From Metopolophium dirhodum (Eukaryota; Arthropoda; Insecta; Hemiptera; Aphididae), in assembly GCF_019925205.1 (NCBI RefSeq), contig NC_083567.1, positions 21,204,001-21,268,000 on the forward strand: 64,000 nucleotides of DNA, given 5' to 3'. The notes under the pieces are model-generated. The model saw nothing but the letters and a program-made list of their open reading frames with translations, was not told where the DNA came from and did no database searches. Within the stretch, counting starts at the first letter, position 1, and every line of letters begins with the position of its first letter. Made by a program: the position numbers and the translations under genes. This document shows, in pieces, positions 26,801-42,400 of this stretch.

Positions 26801-29800
26801 AGTTCTAAACTATAAATAGCTATTATTATGATATATACTAATTATTATGGTATTATACATAATTTTAAAGTCAAAGATTTTGATATTCAGACAAAGAAAA
26901 ATTATCATGCCTTTTATGGTAAAATATTTTTATAAAATACGAATTATTCATACCCTTAATTAAAATATTATTTAAAAACTATAATAAAACACTTGGAACA
27001 TATTTATAATCGCCAGCTAAATATAGGTAGATGTGATACAAAATTATGTTCAAGTTAATAAATGATAAGCTATTCAATGGATTCTAACATTATCTATCAT
27101 GTGACGTGTTAAGTGTTATCGGTCAAATATCGTAAACTTGCTTCATGAACTTTTGTTGAGTACAATGCGACTTACCTATACAATGACGGGTCACTTGGAT
27201 GTGTGCCAAGTCGAATATCTGGTCGTGACCCGTAGAACCTGGTTGCGACACCGGACAGTGTGCCGGTCAACAGGTGGGCCACACGCATTCCATCTGGTCT
27301 ACTAGTCCGAAGGGTCAAGTCCAACACACCTGGCTCATCGCCTGGCCGGCACGTTAAAGTAGAACTGGCCTCCTGTAATGATATAAGACATCAATAAATG
27401 CGTTGAATAGTAAATAGTCCGATATGATAATTATTATAGTTTATAAACACTCTGAATAATATATTAGGTAAATAAAAAGTTTGGTTTTATGAAAATGTTA
27501 TGAGCCGTCAACGTATTACATTATCATATTATTATATTAAGGAAGGATGACTAGTGAATGAGTCGTATAAACACTCGCCATGAAGGAGTTCAATTTATTA
27601 TGATATTGCTTCGAAATATTTTCAAAAACATTTTGATAAAATTGTATTTCATTTTTAATACTTCCATTACTTTGGTGCTAAACGAATCGTATATAAACGT
27701 TATTTTTTTACACACAATAATTTTCGTACAAACATTGTTAATTTTAAATTTTAATAATATTTAGTGCTCCAAAAATGTTCGTCCATGGATTACTATTTTT
27801 AAGTAATATTATAATATATTATATGACTGAGTACAATAATTATTTATGCCGCGTTCACAATAACGTAAAATATTTCATCAAAAATTAAAATAATTAATTA
27901 CATTTTTAGTTATATTTTTTGATCTGTTAAATAGCTATTGTGTTATTTACTGGTTATAAGTTTCGATATTATACAAAATCTTGTATTTATGATAAATTAT
28001 TTGATGAGAAAAAAAAATGTTTTGTACAGTATTACATATTTTACCATGTGATATTGTTAAGTACTTGCCTATATGGGTATGTAAATAAAATATGTTAAAT
28101 AGAAATGGTTAAGTAAAAATAAGTTTTCCTTTGAAATTTCGCTTCCAACAAAACTATAATATACTAATATATACTAATATCATTTACTGCTGGTTGTTGT
28201 CTTGTGTTGTAGGTTAAGTTGACAGAATGCAGTGGTGGTTGAATGGTTTTTCAAGGGGGGGGGGGGATTTTCGAACATGCACTATTTAATTATAAAAATA
28301 TAATTTATAGTTATCAGCGATGTTAAGCATCGAAAAATAGGTCATGGAAGGCATCTATCTTCCTCATCACAACTCGCGTCGGTCAATAGGCCGTCAGACG
28401 ATAAGTTTATGATAACTCGCCAGCTCTTCTCCCGAACTGAATATTATCTAGTTTTGTTTTAAATGTATAACAGTTATGGCGACGTGAAACGTTTTCAATG
28501 TTTCAAACGGTGAATAATCTAATACGATTTTTTCCCAGAATGGTTATCAACCATTACGATGATATACAACAAAAGCACTTTTGGATTGTGTAGCAAATTG
28601 CCGCACCCGTACGAAATGCCATTCGAAGCCTCGGGTCATAAAATGGCTACCACGTTAGTTTATTCGCGTCTAAAGCTAAGGGGATGACGGTGCCTGGAGT
28701 ATAAGAATCTTCTTGAAGCTTAACAGAAACCGTCTCTCTTTGGGTGATAATTGAATGCGTCGTTCGAAATGGAGATGGGTTTTATGGAATAGAAACAATG
28801 TTCGCGGACATTCCGAATGGAACGAAAATCGATCCGAACGTAAACATAATAAAATCAAACGGAACGGTTCCAATTAAATTAATTCAACCCCGATGAATAA
28901 ATAATTATAAAACGGGCGTAATTCGGGCAAATGTGTTTATGTAATATATTTAATTGGTCATCGTACAACAGCGCACAGCAATGTATATAAGTCGAAAAAA
29001 AGGCATAATATATAATATAGGTACATGTATATTATATCACCTACAATAGTATGTACACACCGAAACATTCCACAACTTTTTATTCGATGCTGCGCATTAA
29101 TACGTAGGTATGTTTGAAGTAAATATTTTTGCCATTTCACTGAACAGAAATCATTAACGTGTCGATATTATCGTGTTGAATGTCGTTAACAGTAATATGA
29201 TACATTGCACATTACGATGTTCGAATACCGTACAATTCGTTGGAATTATACTGACTTTTTATCTGTTTTTAAATCACCATTAAAATAATTTGTGGCCCAT
29301 ATAAACATAGTGGTGATTTAATTATTTAATGCAGAATATTCAATTACGCAAAAAGTTATAAATAATTAAAATACGATATAGGTACTGCACATACCATAAT
29401 AATATTAGGTACCTATTCAATTAGTTTCGATTTTAAACCTAATATTTTATGTTTCAGATATATTTTTTTTCCACGAATATATTAATACCTCAACTCATAT
29501 TATGAAAAATGTTAAAAAAAAGATTAATTCAATGAGTTTAAACTAAATGTTTATACTATATATGGTTTGAAATTAAAATTCGAATCAACTTAAACCTACT
29601 GGCAGAGCTTTAGGGTTTCAATGGACGTACTTTTAAAAGCTCGGTACAAGATCACTGCAATAGAGTTTACTTTTTGTTCGGTTAAATCGAAAATAAAATA
29701 AATAAGTTAGAACAAAACAGTGCCATACTTTGAGCATCGTAAGTTAAATATAAGTAGCAAATATCTGCAAACAGACTATAAACATAAATCTTAAAATGTT

Positions 29801-30423
29801 CGAAATGATAGCTTATTATTTTTTCTTGGGTTTTCGCTAAAACTTTTTATAGGTACCTAATAAAGCAAATAAAAAACTTACGCCCTGTAAGTGCATTTGT
29901 TCATCAGATAATGAATAAGCTATTAACTTATGATACAAAGATACAGTTTGAAATTAAAAAAAAAAAATTAAACAATACTAATTATTACTTATTTTTCGAC
30001 TGAAATATTTGTGTACATAATATTCAATTGTTAATTAGAACCATAGAAATAATTTTACTATTCAGTTATGGTTTCAACGTATAATTGCATCCTTTAAATG
30101 GAAACTCTCACACGACACCAATTCGCTCACTATACGTGTTTTTTTCTAAATAATCTAAGTTGAATTTAAAATTATCAAAGTTACATTAACTAAAACTACG
30201 GCCTGGCGCTCGGGACTACAAATCAGATATCGAAAGAGAATAATATACCGCAATAATAATAATAATATAGACTGGTCGTTTGATACATATTTTCTATGCT
30301 CTCACTAGTTTGACATCCATAATATGGTTTTTGAAAATAATACGTCACTCGTATTCAAAGTCGTGGCGGTTTCTTTTTTTCCCACCGACTCACCATTCTA
30401 AAATATACAGTATTTATGTGTGT

Positions 30424-30467
<44 letters not shown>

Positions 30468-33400
30468 TAACAGCGATTGTTTTTCCTCTCAGAAAAATTC
30501 ATATATTTTTTAAGCGTTCACTATTTGTATAGAATGTGATGTGTTTTTTTTTTGCGAGATATAAAACGGTAGACGAAAAAAAAAAATAATAATAACAACT
30601 TTTGAAATGGTGAAAAATAACAATGGATACGGGTATGCAGATAGACAGCGTGTCAGTATAATGGTAGCTTGTTGGGACATTCCACATTACGTTTTCATAT
30701 ATAGTACATATGTGTACAACAGCGCAGTATATAAATAGTACTAAATAAATAAATTCGAAAACCGCTATGGGTTTTAATTCCCATTAGGGAAAGAAGTGTA
30801 CAATAAAAATTATTTTCGACGGAGCAGCGAGCGGCGGCGGTGATATCCAGCCGCAGTTTTAACGGAACAGCCACCGTCCATGCAGCGGACACAAAATATG
30901 TATAATAATATACCAGCCGATAATAATTTATGATTATAATTGTTTTGTTAAAAATTCACGATAACGATATTATTATATAATTTTTTTACGGTCTTGCGAA
31001 ATACTAGTGTAAATAAATTGCACAGTAATAATACGGTTTAATATTATATGCATATATTTATGTATTACACACATAATAATAATATAGTGCTCAACGAACG
31101 TGAATACCATTTAATGCGCCCGCGAGCTAAGCATGGGTACAACTATACAATACTCTCCCAACTCTAAAACCGACAAAAAACCTTTGAATAATTTATAAAA
31201 ATAAATATTGATTTGGATTTTAGGATATTGTCTTACTCAAACATGAGCTCTGCGTACATTGCAAGCTATTGAATAAAGCTATTGCGAAACACGAAAACGA
31301 AAAATGAGTAAGGGTTAGGTGTATCGAAAAATACCTTGACTAGAATAATAATTATAAAATGTTTATAGGTACCTACTTATTTAGTTTTCCAAAATCACAT
31401 TTCAAAAATATGATTTCTCAACCACACCTAACATTCTCCACCCGTCTTGAAAGCCCCTTTTCCATATCCTGCGTACTTCGCTGCACTTTGCCTGCACTTC
31501 CACCCACCTCACATTGACCTTGTTTATCGAAATAAGTTAAATATCACATACAAGCTCTATACACCTACATAATATATAGCTACCTCTATAGTAAAACTTA
31601 CTAAATTATTTTCCAAATACCTATCGTGCAAATTATCGACATTATCCAGTATACTTTTACTCATAATATAATACACTATTCAATTTATACCAGATTATCA
31701 TAAAATAAATATGAGTAGCTAAACCAACCAAAACAATCGCCACTATTGACGTGTAGTTTGGGCTAAAAACGAAAATAAGTTGTTTCATATACTTTTTAAT
31801 CTGGTATTCTGGTTTTCTATAAAACAGTTAGATATAAATCAAAAAATCCAAACGAGATTAATAAGAACCATTGAAATGCTTGCATACTATTCAGACGATA
31901 AAATATAATATAACTATAATGTTGATATTGAGAGATATCGAATGGCGAATAAATAAATACTATAGCTGATAAATCATTAATCTAGCTGACGGAAAAACGT
32001 TATCAACAATTAATAAAACATGACCAAATGGCAAGGCGATGGATAAAACGGACCATTCGTAGGCATCATATATAATACTCTTTTAGGCGAGTGGATGATT
32101 TAAAGTATTTAATAGTCAAAAGCAAAATAATAAAACGTTTAGAAAAATACAATTATGAATAGATAAATTCTGCTGTAATCTGATCCTATTTTGCAGTGAA
32201 CAAAATGATTGGCTAAAGGTAATTGTTACGAACTACAAAAGGTAAACACTGGTTTACACTTGCTATTATTGTGACCAATAGCGATATGATATGACGTATG
32301 TAGGACGAGGTCTTCGCTATAGGTATTTATGAAGAAGAAGGAATATGACTTGTATGGTATATGGCTACGACACGGGAAATACACGAACCTGTGCGAAATC
32401 AAAAAGGAGAATATAAGAGACAAAAAAATGTTGAACCGAAAAGATTGTACAACAAACTTTATGTATTAGAATTTTCTCAAAGGCAAAACGATTAGAGTAT
32501 GGGCTGGCAATATCAGGCTGCGGGCTGATGGAAGACTAATACGAAACGTCTTAGTTTAGAGACCTGATAAAAAAAAAGGGAAAAACAAGCGCCAAGCAGA
32601 AGGTCCCGACCTCAGAGGTTGTTGGAGAGGTTAGATATTTCAGATGTCAAAGCGTCAATGGAAAGCTGCAAGAGATCCGGATGGATGGAGAAGCTTGGCG
32701 AAAGCTTGATGGCCTGTCTATAGTACTATAAAATCTATTCAATGTTCAAGGAGGATGGTGGAATGAGTGGATGTGCTTAGAAGGCTGGTTGGGGAGGAAG
32801 TGAGTGCGGGGGGAGCCAAGCCGGGTACCCGGTTGTGCATACAATATTATTATTATTATTATTATCATAGGTGTGTGTCGTTTGTGTAGTTTATTATATT
32901 ATGTAGGTAGGTACTACAAGCTCGCGAATCAAAATATGCTTTTGCGAGTCTCCGTCATCGGATTTCCTCTTCGAGAACGAACCGTTGATGTTCTACAACA
33001 CAACTGCGATAATGATAAAAATAACAATAATATTACATCGACTCTAGTGGACGTCGCAATCGGACAGGGAAACAAAGTGAAGAGACGTTTCGTGTTATTA
33101 TACTATTATTATTATGCACGTTCGTCCGTATTATTATTATTATTATTATTCTTATTATTATTATTATTATTATTATTGTTATTATTTCGAAAAACACACG
33201 CGATATTATTTTGCGCGACTTTGAAACCTTTGACGACGTATTATACAATATAATATAATGATTTGTATACGCAGTAGTATGGCGTGCTGCGTGCAATGTT
33301 ATAATCCTATTATACCTATATTATACAGACAACAGACTCTTCAAAAATAATATAAAGATAATGGTATTACGTTTTAACCGATGCGACATCAAACGTAAAA

Positions 33401-36400
33401 TCGTAGAAAATTAAATTTTACATAGGCGTTGGTTTTGGTGGGTGCCTATACCTACGTGTTCTCGTCTTTGCGCTTGTGTCTACCATCAAACAGCACATTA
33501 TTATGTTTATAAAAATAATTTCTTGCTCCAACATCGTTTCGTACATTGTTTTATTTTACCAAATATACGCTTTGTAGTCGAGAAATTATTTTTGATCATT
33601 TACTAAATGAGTTGCTTACTGCGATAAAAATATGTAATACTCGATGTTTACTTTGAGCGTATAACGATGATACGCTTAAAAGAAGAATTCGCGTCCTTAA
33701 TTAAACAAAAACACACATTATATTCATCTTCAAAAATGTAATATAATTAATTTCCAAAATTGTTATTAAATAATATTACAATATAATGTACAATAGTCTA
33801 AACTCTAAACCACTTTCATAACAATATACCATTATAGTATTATAATTCACAGTATTAGCTACTTGTTTTATGCTTGTTGCGAACAAATTATGTTTAAAAC
33901 ATTCATTGTGGATGTCAAATGCATTTTTTTCGTATACACTATTTGTATTATGGCGTTTTAAACACCGAGCACAAAATAATGTGCATCGTATATATTTGAA
34001 TATTAAATACGATGTGTTACACAGATGAAAATACGCATCATAAAACGCAGTTTTTTTTTGATAATTTCCTCTTTGTTAAGTAGTTTTGAGATTAAATTAA
34101 TACTTACATGCACAATGAAATCAATGAAAAAAAAATGTTTTTAGATCCAAACCACTATATTTTCAGTTACTTTGTTTAAGGTCTAACTGCTTATAATAAT
34201 ATTAGGTTCATTTTATTCGTATATGCATATTAAAATATGTAGTTATATCAAGATTGTGATGTCATTAATATCATAACAACTGTGTACTGTATAAAAGTCT
34301 ATACGCAGGTAACAACAAGTTTCAGTACAAAAATTTTCATAATTTATAAGCATTACCCAATACGGCTACAATCATTGCTGTACCTGAGAGGCAGAAGGGA
34401 CAAAGTCCATTTATATGAAAACTGAGGTTATGTTTTTTTTCTTATGTAAAATTTTGACGCGCGTCATTTTACCTATTTTCATTTTAACCCAATGACGTGT
34501 ATTCACCGAGATATTGGGAAATAACAAAAATAACTAAGTCCAAATATCAATTTCGATTTATAAATTATATTATTTTGCGAAATTCTTGTAAAGACTTGGA
34601 CCCAATCGATAAAATAATAACATTTTTATATTTAACTGGAGTATAATGTAAATTAATTAATATAAATATATAATATTATAATTTTTACCTATATTACAAT
34701 TTACAACAGTCAACGTTATAATATAATATTATAATATTTACCTATATTACAATTTACAACAGTCAACGTTATAATATAATATTATAATATTTACCTATAT
34801 TACAATTTACAACAGTCAACGTTATAATATAATATTATAATTTATTTTTTAAATAATCAAAATTAACATAGATATCAATAGGGTCCAAGTCATTGTGGAT
34901 ATGAGAAAATGGATCTAGCTCAAAAATATTTCATTTAAATCGTAAAATAAACAATTATAGGTAAGTTATAATTAAAAGAAAAAATATTTATCTTATTGAG
35001 AATATCATATAGCCTATAATTTAAAACAAACCTCGTTGGTATAATCATTAAATTGAATTTACACCAGCCATTTAAGTACAATTTAAAAATAGTTGAAAAA
35101 TGGTTTTTTGATTCTCCTAAAAAGTTACTATATTGGACTTATTGGTCCCTTCTACCTCTCAAGTACAGAATTTGGTTTCCCTGCTTATAATAATATTGTA
35201 GATATGTATACTTGTAAAAACCTGAACTAAACTATTGATTTCAGATTTAAAGTTTATAATATTTTAATAGCTGACCTACCTATCTGCGCGTAACTGCGAG
35301 TCTTTTAATCTTTTGAATACATATTAAAAACGAGGCGTGGTGCGTAGAAAAAAAAAATTTATTTTTAATAATTCTAGGCATATCATTATAAATGTGTTCA
35401 CTGAAAACCAATCTCAGACATTTTCGTGCTACACCGTGTAGTTTTATCTTTGCTCGTTATTTGTTAGTTTACGTTACGAACTACACCGTAGGTATCTATG
35501 TAGGAAGGTTTTATATTCGCTTCAGACGCATAATGATAGTAATAATAATAATATACAATGAGCTTATTGAAACAATTTATAACGGTCAAATAGTTTAATT
35601 TCCTGCAGGTCGTCCATGCTCTGTTAAATTATTATTTTCTTGGAAATTGAGGGTAAACTGCACCCACGTGGTACCGGCGTATATAATCTATAATAGAGTG
35701 TAAGGTGAGGATTTTCGAAAATATATAATATTATATAACAATTTATTGATGTAGGTACATTATTATATAGACGCTTACAATATTATTTTTCTGCCGATAG
35801 TTATAAACTATAATATTATGATGGAGTGATGGTGGTCCTCTGAAAGTATATACATATAGCATATCACAGTGGTGAAGACAGGAATTTTCATTGGTAGGGG
35901 GAGTGGACCCTATACAGGATGATTTTTTAAATATATTCACCACCATTTTTCCCTTAAATAATTCAAATTTTGATTTTTTTACATTTTTAAGTATAGCCAA
36001 AGACCATATTTTCAAATTCCAGATATTATTTGTATTACTTCAGGAGTATCCCTTTTTCACTGAAAACTATTTAGCAAATTATTTCTAAGATAAATCGCAT
36101 GGTATTGCCCCCTTAACTAATTTATACAGGTATAAAATAAAGGTAATTGGAGGGTCCACTCCATGGCATATCAGGTACAATATCGGTATGGAAATTTAGT
36201 ATTCATTTTTACGAGACGAGAACTGGCGAAATCATTTGCAAATATCGTGAAAGGGGCTCACTGTCGTATCTCTGCGTGCGGTTGAAAGAGACGGGTCAAA
36301 ATTTCTGGACGGGATGAAGTGTAGAGAATTTAATAATATGTGACAGGGAGTGACGGTTTCGATAAGAAAAAAACACCCCCCCCCCCCCCCAACCGTTAAA

Positions 36401-39400
36401 CGCGATTGTAGAATAGTGAAAATGCATTAGGACCATGATCTACGTATAGCTGAGATTACATTACACGAATAACACAATATTGCAATATAGTATGATACAT
36501 AATATGGGTATTATATTATTATTGTAGTTGGTAGTTTTTTATTACCTACCTAAGTTGAAAGATTTCGCATTTTTAAGATTATATGGAAAATATGACGTGA
36601 TATCATATTATTATTACCTTTAGATGAAACATTGTATTATAATAATTAGTTAGTTTTTCTAGTACCTACATATTATATTAACTACCTACCTATGATGTAT
36701 GTTACGTGCTATCTACTTACTTTCAAACATTATTTGATACAGCATATTATTCTAATATACATAATATAATATTTTATAATAAGTTATATACTGTTCCCGG
36801 TTTTTTTTTTTAATGTATTCTTGTGATTGCAATTTAGTTGATTCAGGAAGTTTAGAGTTTTAATTTAGTGTTTTTAGTTTTTTTTTTTTATAAAACAAAG
36901 AACGTTTTCCAAAAAAACCCAAACTTATTTAAAAATATTTAACCCAATTTGAAGTTCTATTTAACTTATTTTTGACAATATGTCCCGCTAGTTAAGACAA
37001 AAACAATAGCTGTTACTAATTAGAGAGCTATAGCTAATGATCTTTCAGGAGTAAGGTTGTGAATCCAACTGAGTTATCAACAATATACTTTGTTTAATGT
37101 TACAAACAAAATGTGAATTTTCTACATGACGTATGGTACCTGGTTATATCTAATTATATTATAGCATTATAAGGTTCTTCTGTAATGTCTGCGTATCGAT
37201 GACCAGCTACAGATTTAGTGATACTCAACGAAAATTCGTAAAAGATTTGGTAATTTATTCGGTACAACTACTACTACCCAGGTAATTTGCATGAAATATA
37301 TATCACCATTATAATTGTGGTGGTACGTCCTATGGCAGAAAACCTCTACCAAGTTAATACATGACAAATTATAAACGAAAGACAATTTTTTATGAAATAT
37401 CCAATACCAATCAGCTCTTAATAAGACAATTGATTGTTTTGTTTACACATAATAATATTATAGTGGCATTCAATTATTATTCAATTCTTGGAACGTTTTT
37501 GAGAGTATTGTTGAATTCGGTTGTTGCACATTTTTAAGTGCATGAGAAATCATGAAAGCGTTGTGTCAACTGTAATGAGTTTGTGTGAAGTGTAACAAAA
37601 ATGAAAAATACGTGATATTTTCATTGTTATCTAACTGAAAAAAAATCACAGTAACTATTGCCTAATCTTATAATTTTTAAATTATAAACGAAAAATGGTT
37701 ATTCCAATTACCACAAAATATTTGTAAAGAGACCGGCTCCAACAATGGTTTGCATAGAAATGTCAAGAATACAATATTCTAAGAATGAAAATGTTAACAA
37801 AATTTAAAAATATATTTTAATACATTATTATGAATAACTTATTATGAGTAAATCGTACATAAGTTTCTTATTATAAATGGACTTATTATTAATTGTCAGA
37901 AAGCAAATAACAATAATAATAATGTGTTACAGTTTTGAAACGGAGAAGTATCTTTTTATGTGTTTTTAGTATATTTTATTGTATCCATAGCGATATTTAA
38001 AATCAACCATTTAATCACAAATGGAAAAAAATATAAAATATAAAAATATAAATATCAATCTTTGAAAATTATTTTCCATTTTTTCTTTCATGTATGATTA
38101 TAATAATTAGTATACCGTAATATCTAGACATAATTTTCATATATAAGAGTAATATATTATATTTTACCTCTTTAATTATTTAATGCAGAAATAAAAACAT
38201 AAATGATTGCTGACCAAAGTCATACGAATTAAAAGTAAAAATTAATTAACTTCAAATGTGTATTATACACGAACCTATGATATTATAAAATAACATACTT
38301 TTTATTAAGTGTGTTACTTTTTTAATGTAACTTTTCAGATTACTCGAGTCAAATAAAATATTATTCATTTCACAGAAAATCTATAATACTATACATCATC
38401 AACTATAAAATAAAAATATATTCTAAATGGGAAATAGCACGTTGTTGCGGTGGATGCTTTTATTTTTTATTTTGAAGAATGCGCTTATGTTACACAGCGC
38501 CTGATGATTATACGACACACATTACGCTTTTTATTGCTCTGAAATCCTTTAACCCCAAACGGTTGGTTATTGATCATTTGGAGTCTGCGAAAGTGCTCTC
38601 TCTGAAATAATGCATTACGATACGAGTATTTATGACTGATGACTTTTATATTAAACGCACAAGCATTCTGTCCAGATATTATTTTTACGGATGGCTATAA
38701 GAGAACGCGGGCAGACTAAAATATTGTGCCGGGAGAATGATGTTAACGGGGAGATGCCCTAACGAAAGAGCTATGCAATTGATAATCTGTCATCAGGGCC
38801 ATTGCACTTGCTTAGGATCAGTAGTCGTACGGGCATATTCGGGTCACGTAAAATATTTTCGCGTTTGGCGGGTGAAATGTATAAATGTATAAATGTCCAG
38901 AAAAAATATTAAAAGTGTGCGGCAACAAACTGCGAGTTTTCTTATAGCAATATAATATTGCAGTCGGAGATAATTTATTTGGGCGAGTGGCGGAGAGGTA
39001 TTCTTTGGAGAAATTTGGTACTCCGTCACTTCGTGGAGCCCCCTCCCTCCAATCCTAACCTAACCGGGAGGTGCAGCTTTCCCGTTTGTCGAGTAGCTGG
39101 ATTTAATTAAAGGATATTGTTGAATTTCAGCATCACTAACAACCGTGCTTGCTACCCGACATTTCTCCGTCACGGTGAAAAATAATGAGAGAACAGCAGC
39201 AGCCACGGTGAATACGTTTATGTATTACTGCAGAGGGCTTAGTCGCCGCCGCCGCCGCCGCCCTGAAGTCACAGTACAAACAAAATGGAATTTAATCGAC
39301 TGTGTAAGGAACGTTGGAGGTGTGATGAACGTTAAAATGTAATAAACGAAAAACCCTCATTCGTGCCCTCGCCCTCGCCGACCGCCCAACCCATAACCCA

Positions 39401-42400
39401 CAACCAGAAGTGGTGGACATTAGATATGTAAGCCACATTAAAAGTCCATTATATACGGAACTACGCCAGCCGAAAATGGTCAGCTTATCGAATAACACAC
39501 GGAAGACCTTGGCAGAAAAAGCGCGCGAAACACCTACGATGAGATAACGAATATTTAAGGGAAGAACAGGTGGTCGTTTTACTGATTAACGTATGCATAT
39601 TATACCAATGTATATTATAATATTATGTATTATGATTATTATAAAGCTTATAATGAACTAAATTTATTAAGCCGATTATTTCGTAACATAATAATATGCA
39701 GACAATGAATGCATTTTTTTATTATTAAATGAATACATTTTGACAATAGAAGATAATAATAACTATTTTTAGTACGCATAGCATATGATTTATTCAGTGA
39801 TTGGAAGGAGCGCGTTCAAAATAACTCATTTCAATGATTTCGTTCAATTTGCAGAAACTTTAATGGAATTTCAATAATATCTTAGAGAAACATGAACGAT
39901 TTTATTTGTTTTATTTTTTTCAATAATTTGTTCTTAAATATAGCGGGGAATTAAAATAGTTTTTAGAGTAAACATTTTTATAATTTTTTATTTTAGAAAT
40001 TTAGTCAATATAATATGAGCTGTATAATTAAACCGTTATACGACAATATACGATAATATTGACAATGTTTACAAAACGTAAATTCAGTTATGGTGGTCTC
40101 ATCGGTCTTAACTTATAAAACGTATATTAAAACAAATTAAACATTTTAAAAATAAAACATCGGCCTAATTGACCAATTAATTAATATATTTTTAAAATTG
40201 TTAAGGAACGATAAATGGTGTTTCTTTAAGCCATTAACGAGAAACGAATTAGTTCCTTTTAACAAGATGAACGTGAATGTGAACTAATTTCTTTGTTAAA
40301 GGAACCTTCCTAGGACATGCTATAATATAGTAGTTGTAATGTTATTTTTTTTATATTTTTTAGGTACCTATAACAAAAGTAATATATTTTAATAAGTGAT
40401 TCTTTTATTAAATATTGTAATATAATTAATGATCTTACCAACTCTTAATGTCACGAAAAAATATATGATATTAGACATAACATAACAATAAAATTATAAT
40501 ATATTAATACATACAGTGGCGTAGCCAGGTGGGGTTTTGAGTAGTCAAAAAAAAATATATAAATGCCTATATGAAAAGGAAATTGAAAATGTTGCCACAA
40601 AAATTTATCTCAGATAACCGTTTTATTTAAATGGATAAAAACATGCTCATTGCTCACTTTAAATTATTTTTGTCTAGGTAATGCACAAAACTACACGTGG
40701 GCGTATTTCCTAGCTCAATTTCCCGTGGAAAAGAGTTGGGACTCGATAAAACTTCGCTAAAATGCTACTCTGTAGTTTTTTGTGTAAATAAATAAACAAA
40801 TAGCTTGTCGATTAGATTAGTGTTACCAGAGTTAACCCGTGACAAAAATATCCATTTTAACTTAATGGCCGTTATACTGTTAAAATGTTGTACCCTGTTT
40901 AAAAAGTTTTTTTTCAATGTTTACGCAGGAAACATATAAAAAGTGTCTAGAATAAAATATTAGTACCTACCAAGTCTATAGAACACTCCTTGTAAACTAG
41001 CCTGTGAAAATTCTGACGAAATCGGTTCATCTGTTTTGAAGATTAACTCGGACTACCAGATGGACACTATTCAATTTAATTTATTTGTATATAGATTGAT
41101 ATTAAATTATAGTTTCATTCATAAGTCATAGGCAAATAGTATTAAAACTTAAACTATAACTTTTACTTCACTATAATGTATACGAAAAGAATAAATAGCG
41201 TTTCAGAAAACCAACAAAAATATGATCGATAATAAATTTAACTTACAATTGCAGCTCTTTTAGGCCATGTGATTTGAAGACAAACAAAAAAACTAGTGGT
41301 CAACTGATCTTATAAAACAAAATTATCATCTGTAATTAATAATTATGCAAATATTGCTAAGCCAAAATGTCAACTTGTTTTGTTTACTATAACAATATTA
41401 ATGATAACCATATAGGTTAACTGCAGTGTATAGAAATGTATTGTATATTTTGTGCAAAAACAACGTTAAACTTTTACTATTATGTTTTAGTCGACAATGT
41501 TTTCAATAATCCATAAGAAATTCGTCGATTTAATTTCAAGATAAGAAGTAAGTAGTTGGATTTACTTTTTTCTGACGTTTTGGCTTGTTTGTCTACCAGC
41601 AATCTAAATAAACGTGAACTATAGCTGCTGTCTATTTACGCACCAAACTTTTCGCAACTTCGGTTGAAAATTGTTGTGTATTTTAAAAGTTCTCGATAGG
41701 CTTATCTTTTTTTCATGATATTGTTTTTGATTTCATATGTTTTTTTCCCTTTGGCATATCGACACGTGACAACTCACACGCTTTTGAAATATTTTCAATT
41801 CCTAATCATGTATAATATATTATACAAAATAATTAATGGCCAACGTATATTAATTAATGTTAAGTATGTACCTAATGTTTAAGTAATAAAGTTTTTTTTA
41901 TCTGAAACAGTTTTAATAAATAATCTTGATAATTGCACCTAATAAGTTAAACTTTGTTACAATACAAGATGTGTTACATACTTATGCTTTAATGATGATC
42001 TCAGATCTGACGGAGATTACGGCAGTTGCAGGTATATGATTCGAAAGAATAGTATGCAATGTTCAAATAATATGTTAAAATGTCAACATTGCTCATAAAA
42101 AATAATTCCAACGCTCGAAACAGCATAATATCACGTTTTAACGCTTAGACCAGTGAGTACTCGTGTATTGTAACGAACGTATAAATGATATAATTTTTTT
42201 TATATGCCTAATATGTTTTTGCTTTTTTTTTTAAGATAAAACGTCGAGTTTGTGCTATATTATTTAGTTAACCATCGTAATAACGTGACATTAAATAACC
42301 TATTAAATAACAGTAATGTATTATTATCATTATTTGGATGAGGTCACTTACCTTATCGTCGCCCATTTGCAGGACGTCGTGCACGCCGTCCAACGTGGTC

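Larger units (their letters stand above)
27373..42351 (-). other. sGC intron between exons B and C (15.0 kb)
   Basis: It runs from donor GTAAGTG at 42351 to acceptor TTACAG at 27373. It is the most repeat-rich intron: a hAT-type end with a G-run (28230), (TG)n (30417-30465), a LINE 3' end (32488-32866), (ATT)n (33129-33187), the 791-bp TIR element (34378-35168), a hAT MITE (35867-36165), a C-run (36376-36390), (CCG)n (39243-39263), another hAT-type end (40516) and an interspersed repeat tail (about 40980-41095). No host exon is recognised. Confidence 0.75.

Noticed and set aside
32804..33296. ORFs of 149 and 87 codons on both strands
   Set aside because: Their translations are runs of leucine, isoleucine and tyrosine from the (ATT)n arrays.
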